Shown here: in pieces, positions 47,401 through 59,944 of the stretch
Numbering within the stretch: the first letter of the stretch is position 1
How the letters are laid out: each line of letters opens with the position of its first letter
Assembly: GCA_029204225.1 (NCBI GenBank)
Contig: CM055099.1
Span: 51,785,298 to 51,849,297, forward strand
Length of the DNA: 64,000 nt
Direction of reading: 5' to 3'
From: Diphasiastrum complanatum
Lineage: Eukaryota > Streptophyta > Lycopodiopsida > Lycopodiales > Lycopodiaceae
Position numbers and translations under genes: made by a program
Notes under the pieces: model-generated
Database searches by the model: none
Told to the model about the DNA's origin: nothing
What the model saw: the letters and a program-made list of their open reading frames with translations, nothing else

Positions 47401-47455
47401 TAGAGGTTTCCTTCTCTGCATCCGACCGTCAGCAACTTGTTTGTCATCTTCTAGA

Positions 47456-47860
47456 TCATGCAGCATGTGTTGCCATCGAAAAAAACTCGAATGCCAAGAT
47501 CTGCCATCTTGGAGACAGATAGTAGATTTTTTTTGAGTGAGGGCACATAGAGTGCTCCTGGCAGCTCTGATCTCTGTTGTTATCGAGCTCTCTAAAGTCG
47601 ATCAAGATCTTCTTGTTGCAGGTTATGTGAGATGTTGCTCCTGAATCAATGACTACATCGTAGTCGTGTTCAGTGTAGCTCGTTGAAGCTTCATCGAGTA
47701 TCGTGAAAGCTTTGTCACCTCTGTCAGCATCCTTTGATGACTCTACAACATTATCTTTTTCAGCTTTGTTCTTTCTTTTTGGGTTGAATTTGCAATCGTA
47801 TGCAGAATGCCCTTTTTTTTTTTGCAGTGGTTGCAGCCTAGTTTGAGCCACCAATGTCTG
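47456..47860 (-). pseudogene. Copia family B zinc knuckle end and aspartic protease
   Basis: The frame reads KKKGHSAYDCKFNPKRKNKA, then DYDVVIDSGATSHITCNKKI, the Asp-Ser-Gly active site of the retroviral-type protease. The first half of the knuckle (CNHC) is present just upstream but in another frame, separated by an A11 run on this strand. Upstream of that the sequence is RNase H of another copy, not gag, so the element is chimeric. Confidence 0.88.
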
Positions 47861-49238
47861 TTTCTTGCATGTCCAGCTCTACATGCTATCGAACACCCTC
47901 CTGTCATGGACTTCTTGTCATCTTTGCAGCTTGCCCAACTTGCATCATTACAGTGTTGCAGCTCGAATCCTTTTTTCTTCTTTTTTTTGCTTTATAGGTC
48001 AATCCCATATTTTGGGTGCCTTTCAGATATTGTAGAATTTTTTTCGTCATTTGCCAATGTGCCATGCCAGGATTTGAGGAGAATTGGCTCAATGCATAGA
48101 CAGGGAAGACCAAGTCGGGTCTGGTACAAATTGTTAAGTACATCAGACTACCGATCCAGTTCTAGTATGATATACCTTCCATCTTCTGTCTCTCCTCATC
48201 TGTGTTCAAGCAGTCTCGCTTTGTCAATCTAGCTCCAACTCTCATTGGTGTGGCCTTTTCTTTGTAGTCCAACATTCGGTACTACTTCAACACCTTTTTA
48301 GCATATTCTGATTGACTCAAATGCATCACTCTTACTTGATCTCTTTTGATCTGCAGCCCAAGGCATTTTGTTGCTTCTCCCAGATCTGTGATTTCATAAC
48401 TTGTAGAAATCTGACTCTTTGTTTCTTTGATTAGCATCAGAGAGTTTTCTATCATGAGGAAGTCATCTACAAAAATAGTTAGAATCACAAAGCTTCTTCT
48501 TACTCTCGTTATATAGACATTATAGTTAGTTTGTGTAGGAACAAAGTCTAGAAACTTCAGAAGGTTGTCGAGCTTCTTGTACCAAGCTCCTGATGTCTAC
48601 TTCAAACCATAAATGCATCGATGCAATCGACAAACATACTGTCGATTGTCGGGGTCAGACCCTTCAGGTTTCTTTATGAAGATTTCTTCCTCTAGATCTC
48701 TGTGTAGAAAGGCTATTTTGACATTAATTTGGTGTATTTTCAGATTGTATTGTGTTGCGTATGCAAGGCGTAGTCGAATGCTTGTCATCTTTACCATAGG
48801 CGAGTAGGTATCAAAGTAGTCGACACTATACCTTTGCGTGTAGCCCTTGGCAACAAGTCTCGCTTTGTAGCGTCCGATAGTGCCATCTGATTTGATTTTC
48901 TTTTATAAACCCATTTGTAGTGGACAATTTTTTTATCTTAGGATAATGGCTCTGTGTCCATGCCTCATTCTGCCTCATTGATTCGATCTCTTCTAACATT
49001 GCATGTTTCCAGAATTCTCCCTTTGGACTTTGGATAGATTCTTGATATGTTGTTGGTTCTTCAGTGAAACTACAATATTCAACATCTGCATCTTCGCTCC
49101 ATTGAAGATTGTCAGTGTATTGATTTGGAGGTCTTCTTTGTCTTGTTGACCATCTTGGTTCTGTTCATCGTTGTTGGTTCGTTTCTTCTTCATCAGGTTG
49201 ATCTTCGACTTCTTGCTCTGGAGTCTGGGGCTCAACAT
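47861..49238 (-). pseudogene. Copia family B RT and RNase H, second copy, protease and integrase deleted
   Basis: A linker like that at 46.3 kb (DGQQDKEDLQINTLTIFNGA) leads to RT: MVKMTSIRLRLAYATQYNLK, FLHRDLEEEIFIKKPEGSDP, CRLHRCIYGLK, LTIFVDDFLMIEN (catalytic FVDD intact), SYEITDLGEATKCLGLQIKR, LTICTRPDLVFPVYALSQFS, and the RNase H start near 48000 with SMTGGCSIACRAGHARN, which stops at about 47865 at the zinc-knuckle junction. Several frameshifts. Confidence 0.9.
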
Positions 49239-49729
49239 TTTGTGTTGATGTCAGACATAGGTAAAGTTTTCATGAAGTACATCAGCTGTTGTGGTGTTGG
49301 GACCTGGTGCTCCAAGTTGAGCGAGTTTTGATGCAGCAAGTTGAGCGAAGATCGTTCTGATCTTCTCGACGTGCTGATTCAGCTGATTTCCATCCCATCG
49401 CATACTCTGCAACTGATTGTGTAGGTGCATCACCCAAGCAACAGTCCTCGCTTCATACTTCTATTTGAGTCTTTTCTACGCTTCATGGCTGCTCGCACAG
49501 TCTTCAATCTGCATGAGTATTTCTTTGTTTATGGATGAAACGATGATTGTCATTGTGCGCTCATTCTTTCTGATCCATTAAGCTCTCCTCGGGTCTCCCT
49601 CTAGAGGTGTCCTTCTGTGAGTTTGCCAGATGCCTTCACCCTTCAAAAGCATTTTGATTTTGAACTTCTATATCCGGTAGTTCATGCCATCAAGATTGAT
49701 TGCTATTCTTGTTGGATCGTTGTAGCCAT
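49239..49729 (-). pseudogene. Copia family B gag
   Basis: An ATG at 49729 (MATTIQQE*) is followed by shifted LDGMNYRI*KFKIKMLL, then NERTMTIIVSSINKEILMQI, KYEARTVAWVMHLHNQLQSM, GNQLNQHVEKIRTIFAQLAA. This is a UBN2-type gag with at least three stops. It is joined near 49240 to the integrase-RT linker, with everything from zinc knuckle to integrase removed. Confidence 0.85.
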
Positions 49730-49751
49730 ATTGTGTTGTCTTAGAGAATCC

Positions 49752-49763
49752 ACTCTGATACCA
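49752..49763 (-). promoter_or_regulatory. Primer binding site, family B
   Basis: The minus strand reads TGGTATCAGAGT, one mismatch to the tRNA-iMet complement, 22 bases before the gag ATG. Confidence 0.85.
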
Positions 49764-50755
49764 TGTAGATTTTATCGATTGTTTTTGTTTTGGGACAATT
49801 CTTTTTTTTTGCACCTATGTGTGTGCTGCCTATTTGGCTAGCTTGTGGAGTTATTGTAGGATCCTAAGCAAACGACTACAGATCACAGACTATGAAGCAT
49901 TCAATCAATGAAATGACACGAATAGTGAAAGATGGAATAGAAGAGAGCAATTGTATTTGTATTTTGTATTGGCTTTTCAGCATCCCAACTAGCTATGGCT
50001 CCAACTAATCCAAGCTATGGCTGCCTCCCAACTAGCATGAACTAAGGCTCAATCCAACTAGCATGGTTCAGGAAGCTAGAATGGCAAAGGTAGACAGGGT
50101 GGTGAGTATTGTGAGGGCAAGATCCACTCTTTCTTGCATAAACTCATCTTGTTGCTAACATAAATGAGAAAATAATATTAAGAAACCCTAGATTAATCAC
50201 TATGGCTGCCCCCCAACTAGTGGCTAAGATTAAATCTAAAGATGAAACCCTAATCTTCCTTGAATCCCAACCCTTAATTTGAGGCATTCCCTTCCAAACT
50301 AAGGTGGCTATCTTATACTCTCTCTTGAGGCTTACCCAACCAAGAGGAGGCAACTAACTCAATAATACATTCCATACAATAGTTTACAACCAAAGGGAAG
50401 ATCCACAATGGGGAGACACAAGAGAGATGGGAAGATCCAAAATGTAGAATTTCTCTACAAGTGTTCACCTACAAATGAGCTCTCCACATTGACTTATACT
50501 TGGAGGCCCTTGTTTTACAAAGAACCGTCAAAAACTCGAAAGTTGATAATTTAGTTAAGTTACAAGCCATAGTAATTCAAGTATAGAACTAAGTCACTTA
50601 CAAAAGGTTCCATGGGACAAACCCCCAATGGACCTTGTGACTTATGTATATAAGTTAGGTTCCATGAAACAGACCCCCAATGGACCTAAACTAGAGCTGC
50701 TTTAATTAAATGACTTGAACTAACTTGAATTACCATATGGCTAGAATATTCACAA
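49764..50755. other. Sequence between the primer binding site and the recognisable LTR
   Basis: This should be LTR, but it does not resemble the family B LTR at 43.9-44.7 kb. It has internal repeats (CCAACTAGCATG twice near 50025-50060, AGGTTCCATG(G/A) with CCCCCAATGGACCT twice near 50604-50685). It may be an insertion into the LTR. Confidence 0.35.
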
Positions 50756-51325
50756 GGAATATCAGCCTACATTTTGTTTTGAGTGAGTTGATTAGTGTCA
50801 CGCTTGTTGGCGGCATGTCATTCCTCTCACAAATTCGCTATGTTGGCAAACTTTCATGCATAACTGATAATGCTAATAGTATGCTAGCACTTCACTCTCT
50901 CTTGTTCTCTATTTGTTTATGTATGTAGATCTGCAATCGATCCTTTACTTATCCCATTTGGGAAAATATTAAGATTACTGAAAAACAGTTTACAAGACAG
51001 GCTTAATGCTAAACTGTAGGTTAGTTATCCTCTAATGACGTTGCCTTTGGCGGCTGAGCATAATAGTACAAGACTCCACGCTCGTCGAGCTGCCAACCGT
51101 CAGCTCGAATTGTTTGTCTTTAGTTTGTCTTTTCTTTCCAGGGTGTCTTCGTCATTTGGTTACAGGGATGAACGTCAAACACTTTACTTTCGGCCTTTGC
51201 TTCATCTTCGGCCTTTGGGGTGTGTTCAACTTATGGTTTGTGTTCGATGTTCGGTTCGGCCTTCAAGATCTTATTGCCTGTTGGGATTTCTTCGTCAAGG
51301 TTGCAAGAGTTTATCTTTTTAGACA
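50756..51325 (-). mobile_element. Degenerate family B LTR
   Basis: Landmarks shared in order with 44.1-44.65 kb: a GCTTGTTGGCGG-like word, GGCAAACTTTCATGCA, and GAGCTGCCA followed by a TTGTTTG run. Boundaries are approximate. Confidence 0.55.
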
Positions 51326-52103
51326 AAAATAAGGATAACACTTTTGTAATGTTTTACTCTTGCAGAATACTACACTAGTGTCAATGTCTTTCACGATTGA
51401 CAATCTTATCAACAAGATAAGAGACATCAATTTTGGATCATCTTTGGCATTAGACGAAGATCTTGTTGATGATCATATTATTAATGTCACAAGTCACTAC
51501 ACACCTCATGATGTGGAAGTTATGCATATTTCCATTCTGCACGTAGGTCTCACTCACTCCACCACACCTCACACAAATCTTTCCATGGATTCTATTCATC
51601 GCACAATGTCACCACACGTAGATTCTATTCATCTCATGACCTCACATGGATTCTATTCATCCCACAACACCTCACACAAATTCTTCTATGGATTCTACTC
51701 ATTCAACGATGTTTGTAAAGTGTAAAATATTGTAACTTAGAATAAAATAGACTTGGGCCTTGTAAATAAAATAATAGGAAAATGCACTATTAGATCTTTT
51801 GTGTTTTCCTTTAAGGGCTTGGATTTCAATCCTTGCAAGTTTCAAGTAGCCAATAATAGCAAAGGGGCAAGGGCCTCCCACAGAATAAAAAGGTATCTCT
51901 TGTATACATTTTTCATGCCTAATAGAGAGGAGGAAACTCTACCACTTTGGAGAATCAAAACATCGTCTTGTGCTTGTGCTTGCTTTCTAATACTATTTTG
52001 AATGGTGTTCAATTTTAAGTTTTGCTTTCTACTTATGGTTTGTAAGTTGTTATTAGTTTCTCCATTAGATTAGAAGCATAGCATGAGGGCTAACCTCCCT
52101 GTA
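51326..52103. other. No gene recognised; minisatellite-like segment
   Basis: At 51567-51705 a word close to GGATTCTATTCATC with CACCTCACACAAATCTT recurs four to five times. No domain in the 121-codon frame that covers it. Confidence 0.5.
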
Positions 52104-53760
<1,657 letters not shown>

Positions 53761-54076
53761 GTTGACTCCTTTTAGTGGCCACCAATGATCCTTGACATTA
53801 AATTGGATATCGTTTATTTAATTAGAGCAACTACGATACTGCACTTGCACAATCTGTATCAATTGAGCAGAGGAGGGTGTAAATAACAACGAATCGGGCA
53901 AAACATATTATTACAAGGTGGTTGACTCCTTTTAGTGGCCAATGATCCTTGACATTAAATCGGTTATCGTTTATTTAATTAGAGCTACTGCGATACTGCA
54001 CTTGCACAATCTGTATCAATTGAGCAGAGGAGGGTGTTAATAACAATGAATCAGGCAAAACATATTATTACAAGGT
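53761..54076. repeat. 160-bp tandem duplication
   Basis: Copies 53761-53920 and 53921-54076 both begin near GTTGACTCCTTTTAGTGGCC and end CATATTATTACAAGGT, with few changes. Confidence 0.9.
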
Positions 54077-54594
54077 AAGCATGTGCAAAAATGTGGACAC
54101 ATATCAAACTGATTTGTAGCCCAAGTTTGTTGATGAATGAGAGAACCACGTGGACGTATGCCTGCTTCAGAACGAGATAGATGAAATTAGCCCAACCAAA
54201 TTGCATGTGAATTATTATTACCACATGGAACACCACACAAGACAAAGCATGAAACTACTACAATTTAAAATGAATAACCTTTGACCAACCAAAAAACAAG
54301 ACCATAATGAGTAGGCCATTTGTTGAAAGAAGAAAGAAGAAACTAGCAACTACCATGATTAGTGCTCTCCATAGCCTCATTAATTGAAATTGCCAACATG
54401 AGGTACAAGAATAGAATGAGGAACAACTTTGATGGTGTTGTTTGACACAAACTTCACCTTGGCATAGCCATGGTCTTCATGAATGATCTAAATCAATTGC
54501 TCTATTCATGGAGCAATGGATCAATGATGTGTATGTTTGTTGAAGGGAGGAAGGGAGAGCTAAATAAGGCCCAATTGGGGGGTGGGGTGTGTCT

Positions 54595-55022
54595 CAGTGC
54601 AAGTTCTTCAACAACATGACAAAATTGTTCTCAAGGTAGGGTGATTTACAATATCAAGAAATGGGGTCCAAATAGAAAACAAACTTGAGCACTTGCCATT
54701 AAGGAAAAATGCGGAATTTGCTTTGGCACAATGACATCTAGTATCTTCTCCGTCTCAAGATTCATGACAACATAATAGCTCAATGGGAGGTTAGCCACAC
54801 CATGAGAGAGTGCTTAAGGAGAAGATTTCCAAAATAGTATGTAGTCCATATTGTGATTCCCAGTGCAAGGTCTTCAACAACATGACAAAAGTATTTTCAA
54901 GGTAGGGTCATTTAGAATATCAATAATTGAGCACTTGACATGAAGGAAAACTATGGACTTTGATTTAGCACAATGAAACCGAGTGTGTTCTCCATCTCAA
55001 GATTCACGACAACATGAGGCTC
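54595..55022. repeat. Two diverged direct repeats
   Basis: 54595-54781 and 54861-55022 share TCTTCAACAACATGACAAAA, GAGCACTTG, and CATCTCAAGATTCA-type words in order with many differences. They are older than the 160-bp and 111-bp arrays on either side. Confidence 0.7.
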
Positions 55023-55136
55023 GAGGCCCACGGGCCTTCCATGACATAATGCAAGGTGAGAAGGTGGAGAGAGAATGCACATTCTTGAGCAAAGAACTTT
55101 AAAAAATGAGGTAACATTCAACGATGCTTAGGAAAT

Positions 55137-55470
55137 CATCCAACGTTCTCACCAAAGCTTCTCTTCTCTTTGGCCTTGAAGCTAAGAGGGAATCTTGAAC
55201 TAATTACTCATACCACAAGTAAAACTTATTTAAGAAAGCTAAATTCTCATCCAACGTCTTCAGCAAAGCTTCTCTTCTCGTCAGTCTTGAAGCTAAGATG
55301 GTCACTTGAAGAACTAATTACTCATACCACAAGAAACCTATTCAAGAAAGCTAAATTCACATCCAACATCCTCACCAAAGCTTCTCTTCTCGTCGGCCTT
55401 GAAACTAAGAAGGTAACTTGAATTAATTACTCATAACACAAGTGAAACCTATTCAAGAAAGCTAAATTCC
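55137..55470. repeat. Three tandem copies of a 111-bp unit
   Basis: Units start at 55137, 55248 and 55360. Each begins CATCCAAC, then AAAGCTTCTCTTCTC, and carries AATTACTCATA.CACAAG. The frame through them is open only by chance of the unit. Confidence 0.92.
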
Positions 55471-55810
55471 CATTCTGCATTTTGGACCAATAGACCAAAA
55501 CATGGAATAAAGGCTGGCAAAAAATAGGATCTTCTGTGACATATAAGGATGGACTTTTATGGTCCATCCTTTATGCCAAAAAAGCACCACTTCTTCAATA
55601 CCCTCTATTCCATAGCGTGAAGGGTGGCCAAAAAAACCACTTTTGTGCCACATAAAGACGTCAAATAAAATCATCCTAAATGCGGATGAAAGGGCGATAT
55701 AAATTGGACAACATAAACAACAATAGAAAACTTCAATTAATGCAAAGGAAATGGCAACAAAAAAAAGTTGCCCATTATGCGAACAAAAGGAGAACCTAGA
55801 AGACCACCTT

Positions 55811-56081
55811 TGACTTAGAATTTGCTTTGCACAGGATCACAGATCATGCTACACAGTAACATAGACAGAAATCACTCTCCCCAGCAAGCTCACATAGCAA
55901 CTGTATTTCTCAAAATGAAATTACACTGTACATATAGTTGTTCACTCAGGCAACCCATGCATCCAGGTTGTCGTTGGCGGGACGCGTGTCCCGTTGACTT
56001 GCCTTGTGGCGAGGCCAACTGATCCTTAACAAGTGATAGGACCCACAGTACAATAGCACAGTGATTCTACTTTAATTCTAA
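55811..56081 (-). mobile_element. Copia family A LTR, outer copy, about 271 bp
   Basis: On the minus strand it runs from TTAGAATTAAAG to CTAAGTCA, with 8-base inverted ends (TTAGAATT/AATTCTAA near both ends). A polypurine tract (AAGGGAGAGAG) precedes it. No primer binding site follows, so this is the 3' LTR of the element to its right. Confidence 0.85.
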
Positions 56082-56154
56082 CTCTCTCCCTTAAAGTAGA
56101 GTCTACTTTTTATATAGTCATATACATAGCTTTTTAAGTCAACAAACTTTAAGT

Positions 56155-56578
56155 ACAGAATGCTTTGATCTAACTTATCAAACTTTTCTCCAACAAGTGG
56201 CTTGGTGAAAATATCAGCTAGTTATTCTTTTGTGCTACAATGAACAACATGAATTTCACGACTCAGCAGTCTCTCACGTATAAAGTGATACTGAATCTCA
56301 ATGTGTTTAGTTCTTGCATGGAATACTAGATTCTTTGCTAGCTGAAAGCCACTCTGACTGTCGCTATGTAATGTCTTGGGATTTTTCTGCTTCATGCCAA
56401 TTTCTTCCAAGATTTGTCTCAACCATATAGCTTCTTGTGTTGCACTACATATTGCCTTATATTCTGCTTCTGTGGTAGATAGAGCAATTGTAATTTTCTT
56501 CTTACTAGACCAAGAAAAACAACTACCACAAAACTGGAATACATACCCTGTGGTGGATCTACGATCATCATAGATCAC
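56155..56578 (-). pseudogene. Copia family A RNase H, duplicated partial copy
   Basis: The frame begins inside the LTR (FLCKANSKSQ) and passes at about 56575 into YDDRRSTTGYVFQFCGSCFS, the middle of RNase H, then STTEAEYKAICSATQ (Glu), LHSDSQSGFQLAKN (Asp) and IEIQYHFIRERLLSREIHVV. The first RNase H Asp (DADWG) is lost. It parallels 16446-16900. Confidence 0.9.
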
Positions 56579-56581
56579 CTG

Positions 56582-56854
56582 TGACTTAGAATTTGCTTTG
56601 CATAGGAACACAGATCATGCTACACAGTAACACAAACAGAAAACACTCTCCACAACAAGCTCACATAGAAACTGTATTTCTCAAAATTAAATTACACTGT
56701 ACATATAGTTGTTCACTCAGCAACCCATACATGACCCAGGTTGTCGTTGGCGGGACGCATGTCCCGTTGACTTGCCTTGTGGTGAGGCCAACTGATCCTT
56801 ATCCACTGATAGGACCCATAGTACAGTAACACAATGATTCTACTTTAATTCTAA
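56582..56854 (-). mobile_element. Copia family A LTR, inner copy, about 273 bp
   Basis: About 90% alike to the outer LTR by eye. It lies between two RNase H fragments, so it is not at an element edge but in a duplicated 3' end. Confidence 0.85.
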
Positions 56855-56904
56855 CTCTCTCCCTTAAAGTAGAGTCTACTTTTTATACAATCATATTCGT
56901 GGGA

Positions 56905-57308
56905 TTTTTCTACTTCATGCCAACTTCTTCCAAGATTTGTCTCAACCATATAGCTTCTTGTGATGCACTACACATTGCCTTATACTCTGCTTTTGTGGTG
57001 GAAAGAGCAATTGTACTTTGCTTCTTACTAGACCAAGAAAAGCAACTACCACAAAACTGGAATACATACCCTGTGGTGGATCTATGATCATCATAGTCAC
57101 CTCCCCAATCCGCATTCACATAGCCACAAAACTCAGGTAAACCATCATGCTTCCTGTAAATCAAGCCATAATTTGAAGTGCCTTTCACATAACACAAAAT
57201 GCATTTAGCTACCTTCCAATGCGTTTCCGTAGGTGCTGTCATAAACTGACTTACAATGCCAACAACATAGCATATATCTGGTCTAGTCGTGGTAAGGTAA
57301 ATCAAGCT
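56905..57308 (-). pseudogene. Copia family A RT end and RNase H, 3' truncated
   Basis: TTTRPDICYVVGIVSQFMTA, GYVNADWGGDYDDHRSTTGY (the first Asp reads Asn in VNADW, with Asp two residues later kept), SKKQSTIALSTTKAEYKAMC (Glu shifted: TKAEY), ending in GMK at about 56910 where it jumps to sequence preceding the inner LTR. The last RNase H part is missing. Confidence 0.9.
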
Positions 57309-57310
57309 CC

Positions 57311-58060
57311 CTACGTATCTATCTTCTCAGCATCCTCGTCTTCAAACATCTTGGATTCATTAAAGATAACATCACGGCTTATATGAGTTTTGTTTTCCAC
57401 TGGATCAAAACATCTATAGCCTTTCACACGATCATCATATCCCAGGAATATACACTTGATAGCTTTTACATCAAGTTTACGTCTCTCTTCCTTTGGAATG
57501 TGTACAAAGGCCTTACATCCAAAGATTCGCAAATGGTTCACCTTTGGCTTCTTCTTCGTGAATGCTTCCTCATGTGTTATCTTTGGTATGGCAATGGTAG
57601 GACTTCTATTTTGAAGATAGACTGCCGTACTGCATGCTTCCGACCAAAAATCTTTTGGTAGTTTCATCTCAGCTAGCATAGATCTGGCACTTTCCACAAT
57701 CGTATGATTCTTGCACTCAGCTACACCATTGAGAACAGGAGTATGAGCTTGCATAAATTGTCTTTTAATCCCACATTGATCACAAAGATCATTGAAGTCA
57801 TTAGACTTGTACTCACTTCCACTATCTGATCTTAGACTTTGATCTTCCTACCTGTCTGATTTTCGACCAATGCTTTGAAGCTTTTGAAGTTGTCAAATAC
57901 ATCTGATTTCTTCTTCAAGAAGTAGATCCACGTCTTACATGACATATCATCAATGAAGGTCATAAAATAGCAGGCTTTACCTAAGGACATGGTCCTCATA
58001 GGCCCGCATAAATCTGTGTGAATTAAATCCAGGATGTTCTTTGCTCTTGCAACACCTCCT
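57311..58060 (-). pseudogene. Copia family A integrase
   Basis: The minus-strand frame from 57754 reads MQAHTPVLNGVAECKNHTIV, ARSMLAEMKLPKDFWSEACS, NHLRIFGCKAFVHIPKEERR, CIFLGYDDRVKGYRCFDPVE, ISRDVIFNESKMFEDE. Upstream to 58060 a broken core still shows LDLIHTDLCGPMRTM (first Asp), YFMTFIDDMSC (second Asp) and EYKSNDFNDLCD (Glu region). RT is deleted: the frame stops at 57311 and RT-end sequence begins at once. Confidence 0.9.
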
Positions 58061-58074
58061 TTATTGAACTTCTC

Positions 58075-58790
58075 TCAATGCTGCTTTCCATATACACATG
58101 ATTCGCACATCGATTTCAAGTGGTCTTCTATGATACGCAATTCTATTACCATCTCCAATTTTCTCATCAAACTGAGGCTTCCCAAGTTCAAGTGACCAAG
58201 CCTCTTATGCCACAACTCAGTTTGCGAGGGAATGGACGATACGAGTCCATGTTGTCCCTTGATTGTTTCATTCAATCTATACAACTTTGTATTGGGCTCC
58301 CTTACTCCATCTGCAATAACTTTGAACTTTTGGTTTACATCCTTCACAAAGCAACGATCATGGGCGAATTCTACTTTCAACTTTTGATCAGTAATGACTC
58401 CAACAGAAAGTAGATTTTTTTTCAAACCTGGTACGTAAAGTACCTCTTGGATCATCCTAATTTTGCCATCAGGTAGTTGGATTGAAACGATGCCTATCCC
58501 CTTGATCTTGCACACCTCACCATTTGCTTGTGAAATGGACGTTCCATTATCCAACACTTTCAAGCTACTGAACCAATTCTTGCTACTTGTCATGTGTCTT
58601 GTGGCTCCCGAGTCAATACACCATGCTTGATCATCTTGGTTAGATGACAATGTAGATATGAAGATGCTAGAGTCTTCAATATCACCCTCATCGACAAGGT
58701 TACCTACTTGTTTTGGTTTTCCCTTGTCTTGTTCCGCCAGAAATTTGCGACATTCACTCTTCTAGCCATGTACCTTCAATTTTCTTGTAT
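58075..58790 (-). pseudogene. Copia family A zinc knuckle end, protease and gag-pre-integrase
   Basis: From 58790: a CRKFLAEQDKGKPKQ stretch after the knuckle, then DQAWCIDSGATRHMTSSKNW (protease Asp-Ser-Gly), LPDGKIRMIQEVLYVPGLKK, NLLSVG, and TELWHKRLGHLNLGSLSLMR (gag-pre-integrase), CESCVYGKQH. This 191-codon frame has no stop, so it is well preserved. The gag proper is not found upstream. Confidence 0.92.
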
Positions 58791-58897
58791 CTTTGGTAGC
58801 TAAATGTGAGACTGAGCATTTGCTTTTCGATATGATAACAAAAGATCATTGAAGACTTTTTAATCCTACATTCTATGTCATTATTTGTTTTACTATC

Positions 58898-59383
58898 CTA
58901 GCCTTGATCCATGAGATATGACAAAGTCTCATTTGATAAATCCTTGCAAACAAATAAAGTTGGTGTCCTACGAACACTAGCACTCAAGAAAAAATCAACA
59001 AATATATGTAATGAGATAAACCAACTTAGGTGAACAATTTTCAAGCCTATGCTTATCTTCATAGCATTTCTAATATCAATGAGTATCTTGCATCTCAAGG
59101 ATTCATAAACAATACTCTCAGGAGTAGGCCACTCATTACTTTGAATACTAGACAATGGAATTGCTTCGAGCTTGCCAAAACCTCCATCTGTTTGTGGCGT
59201 ATATAAAGATTCATAAAAACAAATACCGCAATCTGCAAGTTCCTTTGGACTTCTTCCTCTGTATTTCAGCTTTCCAACATCAGAGTGAATAACGTCTAAT
59301 ATTCCTGCAAGTGATTGTGCGGGCTCCCATTCACTTATGCATGATGGATATAAATCTAAAAGAAAAAAACAATGTTGAAGCAT
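58898..59383 (-). other. Unidentified exon-like reading frame, possible host gene piece
   Basis: After an acceptor-like TTTTTTTCTTTTAG at about 59357 the minus strand reads SEWEPAQSLAGILDVIHSDV, GKLKYRGRSPKELADCGICF, YESLYTPQTDGGFGKLEAIP and STPESIVYESLRCKILIDIR-like text ending in NAMKISIGLKIVHL. The residue mix and order look like a conserved globular protein, not gag. A possible donor (CTAA|GTTGGT) lies near 59020. I cannot name the family. It sits where the gag of the family A element would be expected. Confidence 0.35.
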
Positions 59384-59944
59384 TTAAATCATAATCTGAA
59401 GAGCATCAATAAAGAAAATCACCTATGATTGTTATAGAGTGCATATGTTTTGATATACTTACAATTACATTTTTGATGATCATGAGGATTGATATCATGT
59501 ACTTTGATTTCTAAATGCATATTCATGTTGTATTAAAACTTCTGATATCGATTGACCTCCCGAGGTAATCTTAAACTCCAAAATTTTTGCTTTCCAATAA
59601 GATTTGTAAGTCATTTTTGCTCTTTTCTTTTGTTGAAAATTGCCCTTTGATGATGGATGCAGCAATACCCATCAATTCTTTGTATATTTTGCTGGCCTCC
59701 AGTTATCAGCTTCATCTTTCTCATTGTAAAGAATCACAGACTCGATTGTAGATCTGGGTCTCCTTGCCATTGCTATTTTCAAAGCTTGGGCGCCAAAAAT
59801 CTCTCTCACATATGAAACTTAATCTCAATTTTTCATATCACATTTAATCTAATGTGAATGCCAACATAGTCACAGTTATTGCGCATACCATAATTTATGT
59901 AACTATACATACTGTATTTCTATAACTATAACTAGTATAGTTAG
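59384..59944. other. No firmly recognised gene; second exon-like stretch on the minus strand
   Basis: From 59770 downward the minus strand opens MARRPRSTIESVILYNEKDE and then ADNWRPAKYT, with a shift to LMGIAASIIKGQFSTKEKSK. This may belong with the 58.9-59.4 kb frame. No splice signals were certain. Confidence 0.25.

Noticed and set aside
55170-55421. 83-codon frame with repeated peptide units
   Set aside because: It is the 111-bp tandem repeat read in frame; unit length is a multiple of three only by chance.
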